This document shows, piece by piece, positions 50,879-61,204 of a stretch of 64,000 nucleotides of DNA. Within the stretch, counting starts at the first letter, position 1. Every line of letters begins with the position of its first letter. The DNA lies in assembly GCA_947624725.1 (NCBI GenBank), contig CANQLP010000002.1, positions 79,963 through 143,962 on the forward strand, read 5' to 3'. The position numbers were made by a program, and so were the translations under genes. The DNA comes from an uncultured Clostridia bacterium. GTDB lineage: Bacteria; Bacillota_A; Clostridia; TANB77; CAG-508. A model generated the notes under the pieces. That model did not search any database, was not told where the DNA came from, and worked only from the letters and a program-made list of their open reading frames with translations.

Positions 50879-51421
50879 ATGGAAAAACTTAAAGAACAAT
50901 ATGTAAAAGAAGCAGTTCCTGCATTGATGAAAAAATTTAATTATAAATCAATAATGGAAGTTCCAAAACTTGAAAAAGTTGTTATAAATATAGGTTTAGG
51001 AGATATAAGAGACAATCCTAAAGCATTAGATAATGCTATGAATGATTTAGGCATTATTACAGGACAAAAGCCAATTATTACTAAGGCAAAAAAATCAATA
51101 GCAGCTTTTAAAATAAGAGAAGGTGCAAATGTTGGATGCAAAGTAACTTTAAGAAGTGAAAAAATGTATGAATTTGTATATAAACTATTTAATGTTGCTA
51201 TGCCAAGAATAAGAGATTTTAGAGGAGTATCTGATAAGGCTTTTGATGGAAAAGGAAATTATTCAATGGGAATAAAAGAACAATTGATTTTCCCAGAAAT
51301 TGAGTATGATAAAATCGATAAATTAAGAGGTATGGACATTATATTTGTTACAACAGCTAAATCAGATGAAGAAGCTAAAGAATTACTTACATTATTAGGA
51401 ATGCCATTTAGAAACGAATAA
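50879..51421 (+). CDS. rplE: 50S ribosomal protein L5
   Basis: 180 residues; [33 protein letters not shown], and [17 protein letters not shown]. Binds 5S rRNA. Confidence 0.97.
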   Translation: MEKLKEQYVKEAVPALMKKFNYKSIMEVPKLEKVVINIGLGDIRDNPKALDNAMNDLGIITGQKPIITKAKKSIAAFKIREGANVGCKVTLRSEKMYEFVYKLFNVAMPRIRDFRGVSDKAFDGKGNYSMGIKEQLIFPEIEYDKIDKLRGMDIIFVTTAKSDEEAKELLTLLGMPFRNE

Positions 51422-51507
51422 AAGTAATATTTTGCTTTTTATTAATGGATGGAAATCAATAAAAATATATAATTTTAGTTCTTAAAGGAAGGAGAAAAAA
51501 GAATAAT

Positions 51508-51693
51508 ATGGCAAAGAAATCAATGATAATGAAGCAACAAAAGCCACAAAAATTTAAAACAAGAGAATATAACAGATGCAAAATTTGTGGTAGACCACAT
51601 GCTTATATTAGAAAATATGGAATTTGCCGTGTATGCTTTAGAGAATTAGCACATAAAGGTGAAATTCCAGGAGTTAAAAAGGCCAGCTGGTAA
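51508..51693 (+). CDS. rpsN: 30S ribosomal protein S14 type Z
   Basis: 61 residues, zinc-binding form: CKICGRPH and CRVCFRELA give the four Cys ligands. Typical of Firmicutes. Confidence 0.96.
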   Translation: MAKKSMIMKQQKPQKFKTREYNRCKICGRPHAYIRKYGICRVCFRELAHKGEIPGVKKASW

Positions 51694-51777
51694 TAAATTC
51701 AATTAAAAGTCTAATTTTAAATTGAATTTCGAAAGCTATTAATATGAGAATAATGAAGATAAGGAGGGTAAAAGAGT

Positions 51778-52176
51778 ATGAATACAACTGATCCAATAGC
51801 TGATATGTTAACAAGAATCAGAAATGCTAACAGTAGTAAGCATAAAACTGTTGACATACCTGCATCAAAGATGAAAGTTGCTATAGCCAATATATTATTT
51901 AAAGAAGGATATATAAAATCTTTTGAAGAAATATCAAATGATGTTCAAGGAACAATTAGAGTAACATTAAAATATGACGAAAAAGGAAGCAGAGTTATAG
52001 CTGGTATCAAGAGAATAAGTAAACCAGGTTTAAGAGTTTATGCTTCTAAAGAAGATTTACCTAAAGTTTTAAATGGTTTAGGAATCGCAATTGTTTCTAC
52101 ATCAAAAGGAATTATGACAGATAAAGAAGCAAGAGAGATAGGTCTAGGAGGAGAAGTCCTAGCTTATGTATGGTAA
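51778..52176 (+). CDS. rpsH: 30S ribosomal protein S8
   Basis: 132 residues; [14 protein letters not shown] start, ISTSKGIM-like [10 protein letters not shown], end GGEVLAYVW. In other bacteria the spc operon regulator. Confidence 0.97.
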   Translation: MNTTDPIADMLTRIRNANSSKHKTVDIPASKMKVAIANILFKEGYIKSFEEISNDVQGTIRVTLKYDEKGSRVIAGIKRISKPGLRVYASKEDLPKVLNGLGIAIVSTSKGIMTDKEAREIGLGGEVLAYVW

Positions 52177-52251
52177 AATTATAGAAAAAATAAGAGGTTA
52201 GATGTAAGAGATTAATAACATCTAATACACTAAAAAAAGAGGTGAATAGAA

Positions 52252-52791
52252 ATGTCAAGAATAGGAAATAGTCCTATAACAATACCAGAAGGTGTTGAAG
52301 TTGCAGTTCAAGGAAATTTAGTTTCAGTTAAAGGACCAAAAGGAACTTTAGAAAGACATGTAAACGAAAAAATAGCTGTTTCAGTAGAAGATGGTAAAGT
52401 AATCGTAAAAAGACCAAACGATGAAACTGCAATGAAAAGCTTACATGGATTAACAAGAACATTAATAAATAACATGATAATAGGTGTTAAAGAAGAATTT
52501 AAGAAAGAATTAGAAATAAATGGTGTTGGTTACAGAGTTCAAAAACAAGGAAATGATTTAAATCTTACACTTGGTTTTTCACATCCTGTAATATATAAAG
52601 CACCTGCAGGAATTTCTTTTGATGTACCAAATCCAAACTCAATTGTAGTTAAAGGAATTGATAAGGAATTAGTAGGTCAAATAGCTGCAGAAATCAGAAC
52701 AAAGAGACCACCTGAAGTTTATGGTGGAAAAGGAATTAAATACAGCTATGAAACAATTAGACGTAAGGAAGGTAAGACAGGTAAGAAATAA
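52252..52791 (+). CDS. rplF: 50S ribosomal protein L6
   Basis: 179 residues; MSRIGNSPITIPEGVEV start, RPPEVYGGKGIKY near the end. Followed by hairpin element B. Confidence 0.97.
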   Translation: MSRIGNSPITIPEGVEVAVQGNLVSVKGPKGTLERHVNEKIAVSVEDGKVIVKRPNDETAMKSLHGLTRTLINNMIIGVKEEFKKELEINGVGYRVQKQGNDLNLTLGFSHPVIYKAPAGISFDVPNPNSIVVKGIDKELVGQIAAEIRTKRPPEVYGGKGIKYSYETIRRKEGKTGKK

Positions 52792-52915
52792 TCAAATGAA
52801 AAACTTCGTATTACGTTGTTAAGCTTCGGATAATTTATCCTCGACAGGCATTAGCCTAGTCTGCGGTAAATTACCTCGCTTGCCTAGTACTACTCGTTTT
52901 TGATTTGATTATGCA
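52792..52915 (+). repeat. Intergenic hairpin element, copy B
   Basis: Between rplF and rplR. Core CCTCGACAGGCATTAGCCTA (52839-52858) with the apical stem AGGC-ATTA-GCCT is identical to copy A on the other strand. Inner arms TAATTTATCC / GGTAAATTA and outer arms ATCAAATGAAAAAC / GTTTTTGATTTGAT are self-complementary but differ in sequence from copy A. Confidence 0.78.
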
Positions 52916-52970
52916 GTAGAAATGAAAAATAAATTATTTTGATATTAAATTTAGAGAAAGGAGAAAAATA

Positions 52971-53330
52971 ATGGTTTCAAAAGTAGATAGAAAAGCTGAA
53001 AGAGAAAGAAGACATATAAGAGTTCGTACAAAAATTTCTGGAACAGCAGAACGCCCAAGACTTTGTGTATACAGAAGCAATACAAATCTTTATGCACAAA
53101 TAATTGATGATGTTGCAGGATGCACAATCGTTCAAGCTTCAACTATGGATAAAGAAGTAAAAACAAAACATAGTAATGTAGAAGCTGCAAAAGAAGTTGG
53201 AACTTTAATTGCTAAAAGAGCTATTGAAAAGAAAATTGATACAGTAGTTTTTGACAGAAGCGGATATATATATCACGGTGTTGTTAAAGCATTAGCAGAA
53301 GCAGCTCGTGAAGGAGGATTAAAATTCTAA
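52971..53330 (+). CDS. rplR: 50S ribosomal protein L18
   Basis: 119 residues; [19 protein letters not shown] and the C-terminal [22 protein letters not shown]. 5S rRNA binding. AAAGGAGA ribosome site. Confidence 0.97.
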   Translation: MVSKVDRKAERERRHIRVRTKISGTAERPRLCVYRSNTNLYAQIIDDVAGCTIVQASTMDKEVKTKHSNVEAAKEVGTLIAKRAIEKKIDTVVFDRSGYIYHGVVKALAEAAREGGLKF

Positions 53331-53361
53331 AATATAAGGATAAGGAGGAAATCTTGATAAT

Positions 53362-53856
53362 ATGGAAGAAAATAACAGCCAAATGGAATTAAAAGAAAAA
53401 GTAGTTGCCATAAGCAGAGTTGCTAAAGTTGTTAAAGGTGGTAGAACTTTTAGATTCAGCGCAGTAGTTGTTGTTGGAGATGAAAATGGACATATAGGAG
53501 TAGGTTCTGGAAAAGCAGCAGAAGTTCCAGATGCTATAAAAAAAGCTATTCAAGATGCTAAGAAAAATTTAGTAGAAGTTCCAATCGTAGGAACAACAAT
53601 ACCACACGAATATATAGGTTGTGCCGGAAGCGCTAGAGTTATGCTAAAACCTGCTGGAAAAGGTACAGGAGTTATAGCAGGAGGAAGCGTAAGACCAGTT
53701 TTAGAGCTTGCAGGATATAAAGATATAAGAACAAAGGTTATTGGAACAAATAACCCAAGAAATGTAGTTTATGCTACAATAAATGCTTTAAGCAATATGC
53801 TTACAGTAGAACAAGTTGCTAAAAAAAGAGGCAAAAAAGTTGATGAGATATTATAG
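53362..53856 (+). CDS. rpsE: 30S ribosomal protein S5
   Basis: 164 residues; [33 protein letters not shown], and [19 protein letters not shown]. Decoding-fidelity protein. Confidence 0.97.
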   Translation: MEENNSQMELKEKVVAISRVAKVVKGGRTFRFSAVVVVGDENGHIGVGSGKAAEVPDAIKKAIQDAKKNLVEVPIVGTTIPHEYIGCAGSARVMLKPAGKGTGVIAGGSVRPVLELAGYKDIRTKVIGTNNPRNVVYATINALSNMLTVEQVAKKRGKKVDEIL

Positions 53857-53876
53857 AAGAAAGGAGTGTATACCAA

Positions 53877-54311
53877 ATGGAACTAGGTAAACTAAAACCA
53901 GCAGTAGAAAAACAAGAAAGAACAAGAGTTGGACGCGGAGTAGGTTCTGGACTTGGAAAAACTTCTGGAAGAGGACATAAAGGACAAAAAGCAAGATCAG
54001 GTGGAGGAGTTAGACGAGGTTTTGAAGGTGGTCAAACACCATTATATAGAAGATTACCAAAAAGAGGCTTTACTAACATTCATGCTAAAAATTATGTAGA
54101 AGTAACACTTACAATGCTTAATAAATCTGAAAGCACAGATGTTACAGCAGAAAGTTTATTAAAAGAAGGCATTATAGGAAAAATAAATGATGGAATAGTA
54201 ATATTAGGAACTGGCAGTTTAGAGAAAAAATTAAATGTAAAAGCTAAAAGATTCACAAATACAGCTAAAGAAAAAATCGAAGCTGCAGGTGGAAAGATTG
54301 AGGTGATTTAA
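53877..54311 (+). CDS. rplO: 50S ribosomal protein L15
   Basis: 144 residues; [21 protein letters not shown] near residue 18, [18 protein letters not shown]. It follows rpsE directly, so rpmD (L30), which usually lies here, is absent. The secY start TTG follows at once. Confidence 0.96.
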   Translation: MELGKLKPAVEKQERTRVGRGVGSGLGKTSGRGHKGQKARSGGGVRRGFEGGQTPLYRRLPKRGFTNIHAKNYVEVTLTMLNKSESTDVTAESLLKEGIIGKINDGIVILGTGSLEKKLNVKAKRFTNTAKEKIEAAGGKIEVI

Positions 54312-55632
54312 TTGTTTCAAACAATAAAAAATGCATTAAAGACACCGGATGTAAGAAAAAAATTATTATATACACTATTACTTATAGTAATATTTAGATT
54401 AGGTTGTTATATAACAGTACCAGGTGTAAACAGTGTTGCATTATCTGAAGCACTTGGTGGACAAAATCGGAATAACTGGACTTATTGACTTAATATCAGG
54501 TGGTGCTTTTTCTAGGTTATCACTATTTGCAATGAGCATAAGCCCATATATCACAGCATCAATTGTTATTCAATTGTTAGCTATGGTTATACCAGCATTA
54601 GAGAGACTTTCTAAAGAAGAAGGAGAAGCTGGTCGTGAAAAATTAAATAAATATACAAAAATGTTAACAATAGTTCTTGCACTTATTGAAAGTTTAGGTA
54701 TCTATTTAGCATATAGATCATCAGGAATATTTGTTGATCAAGGATTTGTAACAGCTGCAACTTTTGTTTTATCATTAATTGGTGGAACATCAATACTTAT
54801 GTGGCTTGGAGATCAAATCACAAATAAAGGAATAGGAAACGGAATATCTGTAATTATCTTTGTAGGTATTCTATCAGGACTTCCAAGTGGAATAATAACA
54901 GTTTATAACATGATATTTACAGCTGCTGGTTTCTCTACAACAGGATTAATAACAGCATTAGGAATAATTATAGGAGCAATAATATTAATAGGAGCAGTAG
55001 TATTTGTACAAGAAGCAGAAAGACGCGTACCTGTACAATATGCTAAAAAAGTAGTTGGAAGAAAAATGTATGGTGGACAAAATACACATATTCCATTAAA
55101 ACTTGCTATGGCAGGAGTATTGCCAATTATCTTTGCATCATCATTTTTAACATTCCCAGCACAGATAATTTCTATGTTTAATAGTAACATTGCTTATCAA
55201 ACTGGATTTTGGGCTACAATTTATAAATTTTCTGTAGCAACATCATCAGCAGGAGTACCAATTGGATATTCAATAGCAAATGCAATTGTATACTTAATAT
55301 TAATCGTAGCATTTACATTCTTCTATACATTTGCTACATTCAATCCAGCAGAAGTTTCAAACAATATAAAGAAACAAGGTGGATTTATACCAGGAATAAG
55401 AGCTGGTAAACCTACAACAGATTATCTTACTTCAATAATTTCTAAGATTACATGGTTTGGAGGAATATATCTTGCAATAATTGCAATTCTCCCAATGCTA
55501 CTTAGATTTACAAGTATTGATATAACTTTCGGAGGAACATCAATATTAATCGTAGTAGGTGTTGCATTAGAGATCGTACAACAATTAGAATCTCAACTTG
55601 TTATGAGACATTATAAAGGATTTTTAGAGTAA
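54312..55632 (+). CDS. secY: Protein translocase subunit SecY, with +1 CGG site
   Basis: Central channel of the Sec translocon, 439 residues restored, ten membrane helices. Start TTG 54312 abuts the L15 stop; the protein begins LFQTIKNALKTPDVRKKL-like, the usual SecY start. In-frame CGG at 54468-54470 after codon 52 (EALGGQN-C-GITGLIDLISGGAF). Dropping C 54468 gives GGA ATA ACT GGA and continues through all remaining helices. SecY is essential and present once in the operon, so ribosomes must bypass this site. Read conventionally the first helix and plug region would be cut off. Confidence 0.95.
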
Positions 55633-55647
55633 GAGGAGTTATTAGTT

Positions 55648-56310
55648 ATGATATTAATTATGCTTGGTGCACCAGCTAGCGGAAAAGGAACTGTTGCAGG
55701 CCTTTTATCTGAGGGCTTAAATATTCCTGCCGTTTCTAGTGGTGATATATTTAGAAAAGCAATTGCAGATAAGACAGAACTTGGAAAAGAAGTTTCAGGT
55801 TATTTAGAAAGAGGAGCTTTAGTTCCAGATGAACTTACAATAAGAGTAATAGAAGCAAGATTAAATGAACCAGATTTAGCAAATGGTATAATATTAGATG
55901 GATTCCCAAGAACAACTGCACAAGCAGAAGAGCTTGATAGGTTTTTAAATACTAATGGGAAAAAGATAGATATGGCAATAAACTTAGAAACTCCAAGAGA
56001 TGAATTAATAGAAAGAGTTGTAAATAGAAGAGTATGTTCAAATCAAGAATGTAAAACTATTTTCAATGTAAAGTTGCACCCACCAAAGGTAGATGGAATA
56101 TGTGACAAATGTGGTTCAGCCTTGATTCAAAGAAAAGATGACAATGAGGAAGTTATGAATAGCAGATTAGATACATACTTTAAAGAAACAGCTCCAATTA
56201 TAGATTTCTATAAAGATAAAGGAATTTTAAGAACATTTAAAGTAAGTGAATCCATAGGATATATGGGAGTAGATGTTGCAAAAGACCTAATTAATGAGTT
56301 TAAGAAGTAG
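55648..56310 (+). CDS. adk: Adenylate kinase
   Basis: 220 residues, long lid form with zinc: MLGAPASGKGTVAG P-loop, ILDGFPRT, and lid Cys in CSNQECK and CDKCGSAL. Converts AMP + ATP to two ADP. Usual position between secY and map. Confidence 0.97.
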   Translation: MILIMLGAPASGKGTVAGLLSEGLNIPAVSSGDIFRKAIADKTELGKEVSGYLERGALVPDELTIRVIEARLNEPDLANGIILDGFPRTTAQAEELDRFLNTNGKKIDMAINLETPRDELIERVVNRRVCSNQECKTIFNVKLHPPKVDGICDKCGSALIQRKDDNEEVMNSRLDTYFKETAPIIDFYKDKGILRTFKVSESIGYMGVDVAKDLINEFKK

Positions 56311-56323
56311 AGGCAAAGTGCAC

Positions 56324-57098
56324 ATGATTGAAATAAAATCAAAAAGAGAAATTGAATTAATGATAGAAGCTTGCAAAATAGTTGCTCTTGTTCATAAAAA
56401 AATTGAAGAAGCAATTAGACCAGGAGTAACTACTTTGGAGCTAGATAAAATTGCAGAAAAGGTAATTAGAGAAAATCGGGGGTATTCCTGCACAAAAGGG
56501 ATATCCAAATTATGATAAAAACATGCCAGCTTTTCCAAGCACAATATGTGCTTCTATAAATGATGAAGTAATACATGGCATTCCATCAGACAGAGTTCAT
56601 TTAAAGATGGGAGATGTAGTTAGCATAGATTTAGTTGCTGAAAAAAATGGATATAACGGAGATGCTGCAAGAACATATATAGTAGGAGAAGGAACTGCGG
56701 AGGCAAAAAAACTAGTTGAAGTAACAAGACAAGCCTTTTTTGAAGGAATAAAATATGCAAAGCCAGGTTTTAGAATAGGAGATATATCACATGCAATAGG
56801 AGAATTTGTAACGAAGAACGGATTTAGTGTTGTAAAAGAATTTCAAGGACATGGAATCCGGGCGTGGTATGCATGAAGATCCAGGAATACCGAATTATGG
56901 AAAAGAAGGTAAAGGACCTAAAATAGAAAAACGGTATGACGCTTGCAATAGAACCTATGGTGATTGCAGGAAATCAAGAAATATATGAACTTGACGATGG
57001 ATGGACAATTGTTACAGAAGATCGGTTCACTTTCAGCACATTATGAAAATACAATTTTAGTTACAGAAAATGAACCAAAGATATTGACAATTACATAA
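56324..57098 (+). CDS. map: Methionine aminopeptidase type I, with four +1 CGG sites
   Basis: Removes initiator Met. Restored length 256 residues. ATG 56324 is taken as the start (MIEIKSKREIELM). In-frame CGG sites: C 56477 (IREN-C-GGIPAQKGYPNY), C 56859 (GHGI-C-GRGMHEDPGIPNYG), C 56932 (KIEK-C-GMTLAIEPM) and C 57023 (VTED-C-GSLSAHYENT). With all four dropped every metal ligand is in one frame: D of SIDLVA, D of YNGDAART, H of GRGMHED, E of LAIEPM, E of HYENT. Conventional reading gives five fragments and no active site. Four successive sites imply that bypass must be very efficient. Confidence 0.95.
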
Positions 57099-57181
57099 AA
57101 ATAGGATATAATTGATTAGTTAATTATAGAATAAATTACTTATATAATTTAAAACTATAAAAAATTAGGAGGGAATGTAGA

Positions 57182-57400
57182 TTGGGAAAGGAAGATGTAA
57201 TTGAAGTAGAAGGTACAGTTGTAGAAACATTACCTAATACAACATTCAAAGTTGAACTTGAAAATGGTCATCAAGTTTTAGCCCATATATCTGGTAAGCT
57301 TAGAATGAATTATATTAAGATATTACCAGGGGATAAAGTAAGACTAGAACTATCACCATATGATTTAAGTCGTGGCCGTATCACTTGGCGCGATAAATAA
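57182..57400 (+). CDS. infA: Translation initiation factor IF-1
   Basis: 72 residues with TTG start behind [30 protein letters not shown] and [13 protein letters not shown] give the S1-like OB fold of IF-1. Normal length. Confidence 0.96.
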   Translation: MGKEDVIEVEGTVVETLPNTTFKVELENGHQVLAHISGKLRMNYIKILPGDKVRLELSPYDLSRGRITWRDK

Positions 57401-57451
57401 AACTCAATCTATAGTTTTGCAATATAATTAACGAAAAGGGAGGTTTAAACA

Positions 57452-57565
57452 ATGAAAGTAAGACCATCAGTAAAAAAAATATGCGAAAAATGTAAAATCA
57501 TTAAAAGAAAAGGTGTTATAAGAGTAATTTGTGAAAATCCAAAACACAAACAAAGACAAGGATAA
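57452..57565 (+). CDS. rpmJ: 50S ribosomal protein L36
   Basis: 37 residues, [20 protein letters not shown] then [13 protein letters not shown]; zinc-binding form with CxxC...C...H. GGGAGGT ribosome site. Confidence 0.95.
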   Translation: MKVRPSVKKICEKCKIIKRKGVIRVICENPKHKQRQG

Positions 57566-57719
57566 TTCTAAAATTTTATAATTTGATATTAACACAAATT
57601 TTGTAGCGGCTGTAAGGAACTCTTCTAGTTTCTTATTATAAATTTGTGTTTATATATATTTATTTAAATAAGTTTTAAAGCGAATAGTTTTGAAACTAAA
57701 AATGGAGGTGTTTAAAAGA

Positions 57720-58088
57720 ATGGCTCGTATAGCAGGAGTTGATTTACCTAGAGAAAAAAGAGTTGAAATAGGACTTACTTATATTTATGGTATAGGTGTT
57801 GCAAGTTCTAATAAAATCCTTAAGGAAGCTGGAGTAAATCCAGATACTAGAGTAAAAGATTTGACAGACGATGAAGTAAATAGTATAAGAAAAATAATCG
57901 ATGAAAGTTATAAAGTTGAGGGTGATTTAAGAAGAGAAGTTGCACTTAACATTAAAAGACTTACAGAGATTGGTTGTTATAGAGGAATAAGACATAGAAG
58001 AAGTTTACCAGTTAGAGGACAAAGAACAAAAACAAATGCGCGTACAAGAAAAGGTCCTAGAAAATTAGTAAGCAAGAGTAAGAAATAA
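57720..58088 (+). CDS. rpsM: 30S ribosomal protein S13
   Basis: 122 residues from ATG 57720 ([19 protein letters not shown]), behind GGAGGTG; the in-frame extension to 57690 is rejected. [21 protein letters not shown] near the end. Confidence 0.97.
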   Translation: MARIAGVDLPREKRVEIGLTYIYGIGVASSNKILKEAGVNPDTRVKDLTDDEVNSIRKIIDESYKVEGDLRREVALNIKRLTEIGCYRGIRHRRSLPVRGQRTKTNARTRKGPRKLVSKSKK

Positions 58089-58105
58089 GGAGGAGGAATT
58101 TCCAA

Positions 58106-58501
58106 ATGGCAAATAAAAATGTAACAAGAAAAACACCTAGAAGGAATAGAAAAAACATTGATAAAGGTTCAGCTCATATTCATTCTAGTTTTAATAATAC
58201 AATAGTTACAATTACAGATGTTCAAGGTAATGTTATTTCTTGGGCAAGTGCTGGTGAACTAGGATTCAAAGGCTCAAGAAAAAGCACACCATTTGCAGCA
58301 GGTCAAGCTGCAGAAACAGCTGCAAAAGCTGCAATGGAGCATGGATTAAAAACTATAGAAGTATTTGTTAAAGGACCAGGTTCTGGAAGAGAAGCTGCAA
58401 TCAGAGCACTTCAAACAGCAGGTCTAGAATTAAGCAGTATAAAAGATGTCACACCAATACCACACAATGGTTGTAGACCACCAAAAAGAAGGAGAGTATA
58501 A
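58106..58501 (+). CDS. rpsK: 30S ribosomal protein S11
   Basis: 131 residues; [29 protein letters not shown] end. Confidence 0.97.
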   Translation: MANKNVTRKTPRRNRKNIDKGSAHIHSSFNNTIVTITDVQGNVISWASAGELGFKGSRKSTPFAAGQAAETAAKAAMEHGLKTIEVFVKGPGSGREAAIRALQTAGLELSSIKDVTPIPHNGCRPPKRRRV

Positions 58502-58533
58502 AATTTTGATAAAAGAAAGAGGTGTAAAAATAC

Positions 58534-59160
58534 ATGTCAAGATATAAAGATGAACAATGCCGTATTTGTCGTAGAGAGGGACAAAAATTGTTCCTTAAAG
58601 GTTCTAGATGCTACACAGATAAATGTGCAATTTCAAGAAGAAATTATGCACCAGGAGAACATGGACAAAAGAAAGCTAAGCTTTCAGAATATGGTATCCA
58701 ATTAAGAGAAAAACAAAAAACAAAAGCCTTTTATGGAGTTAGAGAAAATCAATTTAGAAAATATTTTGAAATGGCAGCTGCATCAAAAGGTATAACAGGT
58801 GAAAACCTACTTATATTACTAGAAAGCAGATTAGACAATGTTGTATATAGATTAGGATATGGTAGCTCAAGACCAGAAGCAAGACTTCTTGTAAATCATG
58901 GTTTATTTGAAGTTAATGGTAGAAAGGTTAGCATTCCATCTTACCTAGTTAAACCAGGTGATGTAATAAAAGTTAGAGAAATTAAAAAAGATAAAGCAGT
59001 TATCAAAGGAAATGTAGAAGCAAATGCTTCAAGACCTGTACCATCATGGTTAGAAAAAGATGCTAAAAATTTAAGTGGAAAAGTTGTAAGACTTGCATCT
59101 AGAGAAGATGTAGACATTCCAGTTGAAGAACATTTAATAGTAGAGTTATACTCTAAATAG
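58534..59160 (+). CDS. rpsD: 30S ribosomal protein S4
   Basis: 208 residues; [15 protein letters not shown] zinc knuckle at the start, S4 domain [19 protein letters not shown]. Alpha-operon regulator in other bacteria. Confidence 0.97.
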   Translation: MSRYKDEQCRICRREGQKLFLKGSRCYTDKCAISRRNYAPGEHGQKKAKLSEYGIQLREKQKTKAFYGVRENQFRKYFEMAAASKGITGENLLILLESRLDNVVYRLGYGSSRPEARLLVNHGLFEVNGRKVSIPSYLVKPGDVIKVREIKKDKAVIKGNVEANASRPVPSWLEKDAKNLSGKVVRLASREDVDIPVEEHLIVELYSK

Positions 59161-59258
59161 AAGTTAAAAGTTAGATTGTTAGAAATTAGAATTAGAATAT
59201 ACAAAAATATAGTTTCTAATATCTAAGCTCTAATTTCTAGAAAATTAGGGAGGTAAAA

Positions 59259-60203
59259 ATGATAGAATTTGAAAAGCCAAATATTGAATGTACAAATATG
59301 GATGAACAAAATAACTATGCTAAATTCATATGCGAACCACTAGAGCGTGGATATGGAGTAACAATAGGAAATTCATTAAGAAGAATACTACTTTCATCAC
59401 TTCCTGGATGTGCTATAACAAGTGTAAAAATAGATGGAGTAGTTCATGAATTTTCAACTGTTCCAAACGTAGTTGAAGATGTTTCAGAAATAATAGTAAA
59501 TTTAAAAGGTGTTAGATTCAAATCATATGACAACGAAGAGAAGATTATTAAAATAAATCATATAGGCGAAGGAGAAGTAACAGCTGGAGATATTATAACT
59601 GATGGAACTATCGAAGTATTAAATCCAGAGTTACATATTGCAACTGTTGCAGAAGGTGGTAAATTTATAGCTGAAATGACAGTAGAAAAAGGTAGAGGAT
59701 ATAATACAGCAGCTAAAAATAAGAAAGATGATCAAGATATATCTGTATTACCTATAGATTCTATATTTACTCCAGTAAAGAAAGTAAATTATCAAGTAGA
59801 AAATACCAGAGTTGGACAAATGGTTGATTTTGATAAATTAATAATCGAAGTTTGGACAGATGGTAGCTTAAAAGCTTATGAAGCAATAAGTTTAGCTGCA
59901 AAAGTTATTACAGAACATTTAGCTTTGTTTATTGACTTATCAGAAGCTGCAAAGAATACTCAAATAATGGTAGAAAAAGAAGAATCTAAAACAGCAAGAG
60001 TACTTGAAATGTCAATTGAAGACTTAGAGTTAACTGTAAGAAGCTTCAATTGCTTAAAGAGAGCAGGAATATCTACTGTTCAAGATTTAGCAAATAAAAC
60101 AGAAGCAGATATGATGAAAGTTAGAAATTTAGGAAAGAAATCACTAGACGAAGTTACAAATAAGTTGCATTCGTTGGGGCTTGATTTCGCCGAAGAAGAA
60201 TAA
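59259..60203 (+). CDS. rpoA: RNA polymerase subunit alpha
   Basis: 314 residues; N-terminal domain with [21 protein letters not shown]-terminal domain with [16 protein letters not shown] and [12 protein letters not shown]. Normal length. Confidence 0.97.
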   Translation: MIEFEKPNIECTNMDEQNNYAKFICEPLERGYGVTIGNSLRRILLSSLPGCAITSVKIDGVVHEFSTVPNVVEDVSEIIVNLKGVRFKSYDNEEKIIKINHIGEGEVTAGDIITDGTIEVLNPELHIATVAEGGKFIAEMTVEKGRGYNTAAKNKKDDQDISVLPIDSIFTPVKKVNYQVENTRVGQMVDFDKLIIEVWTDGSLKAYEAISLAAKVITEHLALFIDLSEAAKNTQIMVEKEESKTARVLEMSIEDLELTVRSFNCLKRAGISTVQDLANKTEADMMKVRNLGKKSLDEVTNKLHSLGLDFAEEE

Positions 60204-60209
60204 TTCTTA

Positions 60210-60325
60210 CAATAATCAGCATCTCGCTGCGTTGTTCTTCGGATAAATAGTTCTCGATAGGCAAAAAGCCTTATCTCAAACTATTTACCTTGAACGCCTT
60301 GCGATATACTAATTCTTGAAAGAAT
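60210..60325 (+). repeat. Intergenic hairpin element, copy C
   Basis: Between rpoA and rplQ. Same layout as A and B (GCTGCGTTGTTCTTCGG, then TTCTCGATAGGC...GCCTTATCT, then ...CCTTGAACGCC) with a different inner stem AAATAGTT / AACTATTT and a changed loop AGGC-AAAA-AGCCT. Stem pairing is kept by paired changes. Confidence 0.65.
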
Positions 60326-60382
60326 TGGATAAAGCTAAAGAATTAGCATTTGACAAAAATAAAAGTAAAGGAGTGAAATAAA

Positions 60383-60907
60383 TTGGCTAGAAATAGAAAA
60401 TTAGGTAAGAAAACTGATCAAAGATTAGCAATGCTTAAATCACAAACTACTGATCTAATTTTAAACGGAAAAATTACAACAACTGAAGCAAGAGCTAAGG
60501 AAGTAAAGGCTATTGCAGATAGCATAATAGCACTTGCAGTTAAAGAAAAAGATAATTTCGAAGAAGTTGAAGTTAAAGTTGTTAGAGCAAAATTAGATAG
60601 CAAAGGTAATAAAGTTACAGAGATTGCTAAGAGTAAAAATGGTAAAGAGTATTTAAAAGTTGTTAAAGAAGAAGTTACAGAAAAAAGACAAAAAGATATG
60701 GCATCAAGATTAAATGCAAGAAGAAAAATCATGACAAAGATAAATAAAGTTAAAGGTAGCGATGGCAAAAATATAGATTTACCAGCAAAATTATTTAATG
60801 AAATTGCACCAAACATGAAAGATAGAGTTGGTGGATATACAAGAATAGTAAAACTTGGAAAGAGAAGAGGAGATTCTGCTGAAGTTGTTTTACTAGAATT
60901 ACTTTAA
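60383..60907 (+). CDS. rplQ: 50S ribosomal protein L17, extended form
   Basis: 174 residues, TTG start behind AAAGGAGTG. RKLGKKTDQRLAMLKS start and RVGGYTRIVKLGKRRGD end are standard, with an insert of about 45 residues in the middle (KVVRAKLDSKGNKVTEI onward), so it is longer than the usual 115-130. Confidence 0.95.
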   Translation: MARNRKLGKKTDQRLAMLKSQTTDLILNGKITTTEARAKEVKAIADSIIALAVKEKDNFEEVEVKVVRAKLDSKGNKVTEIAKSKNGKEYLKVVKEEVTEKRQKDMASRLNARRKIMTKINKVKGSDGKNIDLPAKLFNEIAPNMKDRVGGYTRIVKLGKRRGDSAEVVLLELL

Positions 60908-60908
60908 A

Positions 60909-60955
60909 AGATATAAAAGCCCTTATTCAAGCTAGAATTTGGGTTTTTATTTTAT
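60909..60955 (+). terminator. Terminator of the ribosomal superoperon
   Basis: AAAAGCCCTTATTC / GAATTTGGGTTTTT imperfect stem with T run. Confidence 0.6.
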
Positions 60956-61042
60956 TTTTTAATTATATTGAAATTTAAGTCTATTTGTGATATAAAATAA
61001 TAGTAAAATTAATATAAAAATTATAGGAAGGAAGTAAAAAAA

Positions 61043-61177
61043 ATGGGAAAAGAAAACAAGACAAGAAAACCAATTAATAAAAAGAAGCTTATATCTAATA
61101 TAGTTATAATAGTTTTAGTTGCAGCTATGGTATTATCTGTTGCAGCAACTTTAATATACTATATAATAAATCTATAA
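61043..61177 (+). CDS. Small single-pass membrane protein
   Basis: 44 residues from ATG 61043, behind GGAAGGAAG: a basic N terminus (KTRKPINKKK) then one hydrophobic helix to the end. Just upstream of cdaA. Unknown function. Confidence 0.55.
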   Translation: MGKENKTRKPINKKKLISNIVIIVLVAAMVLSVAATLIYYIINL

Positions 61178-61204
61178 AATAATTTATTAAAAATGGAGGT
61201 TTTT

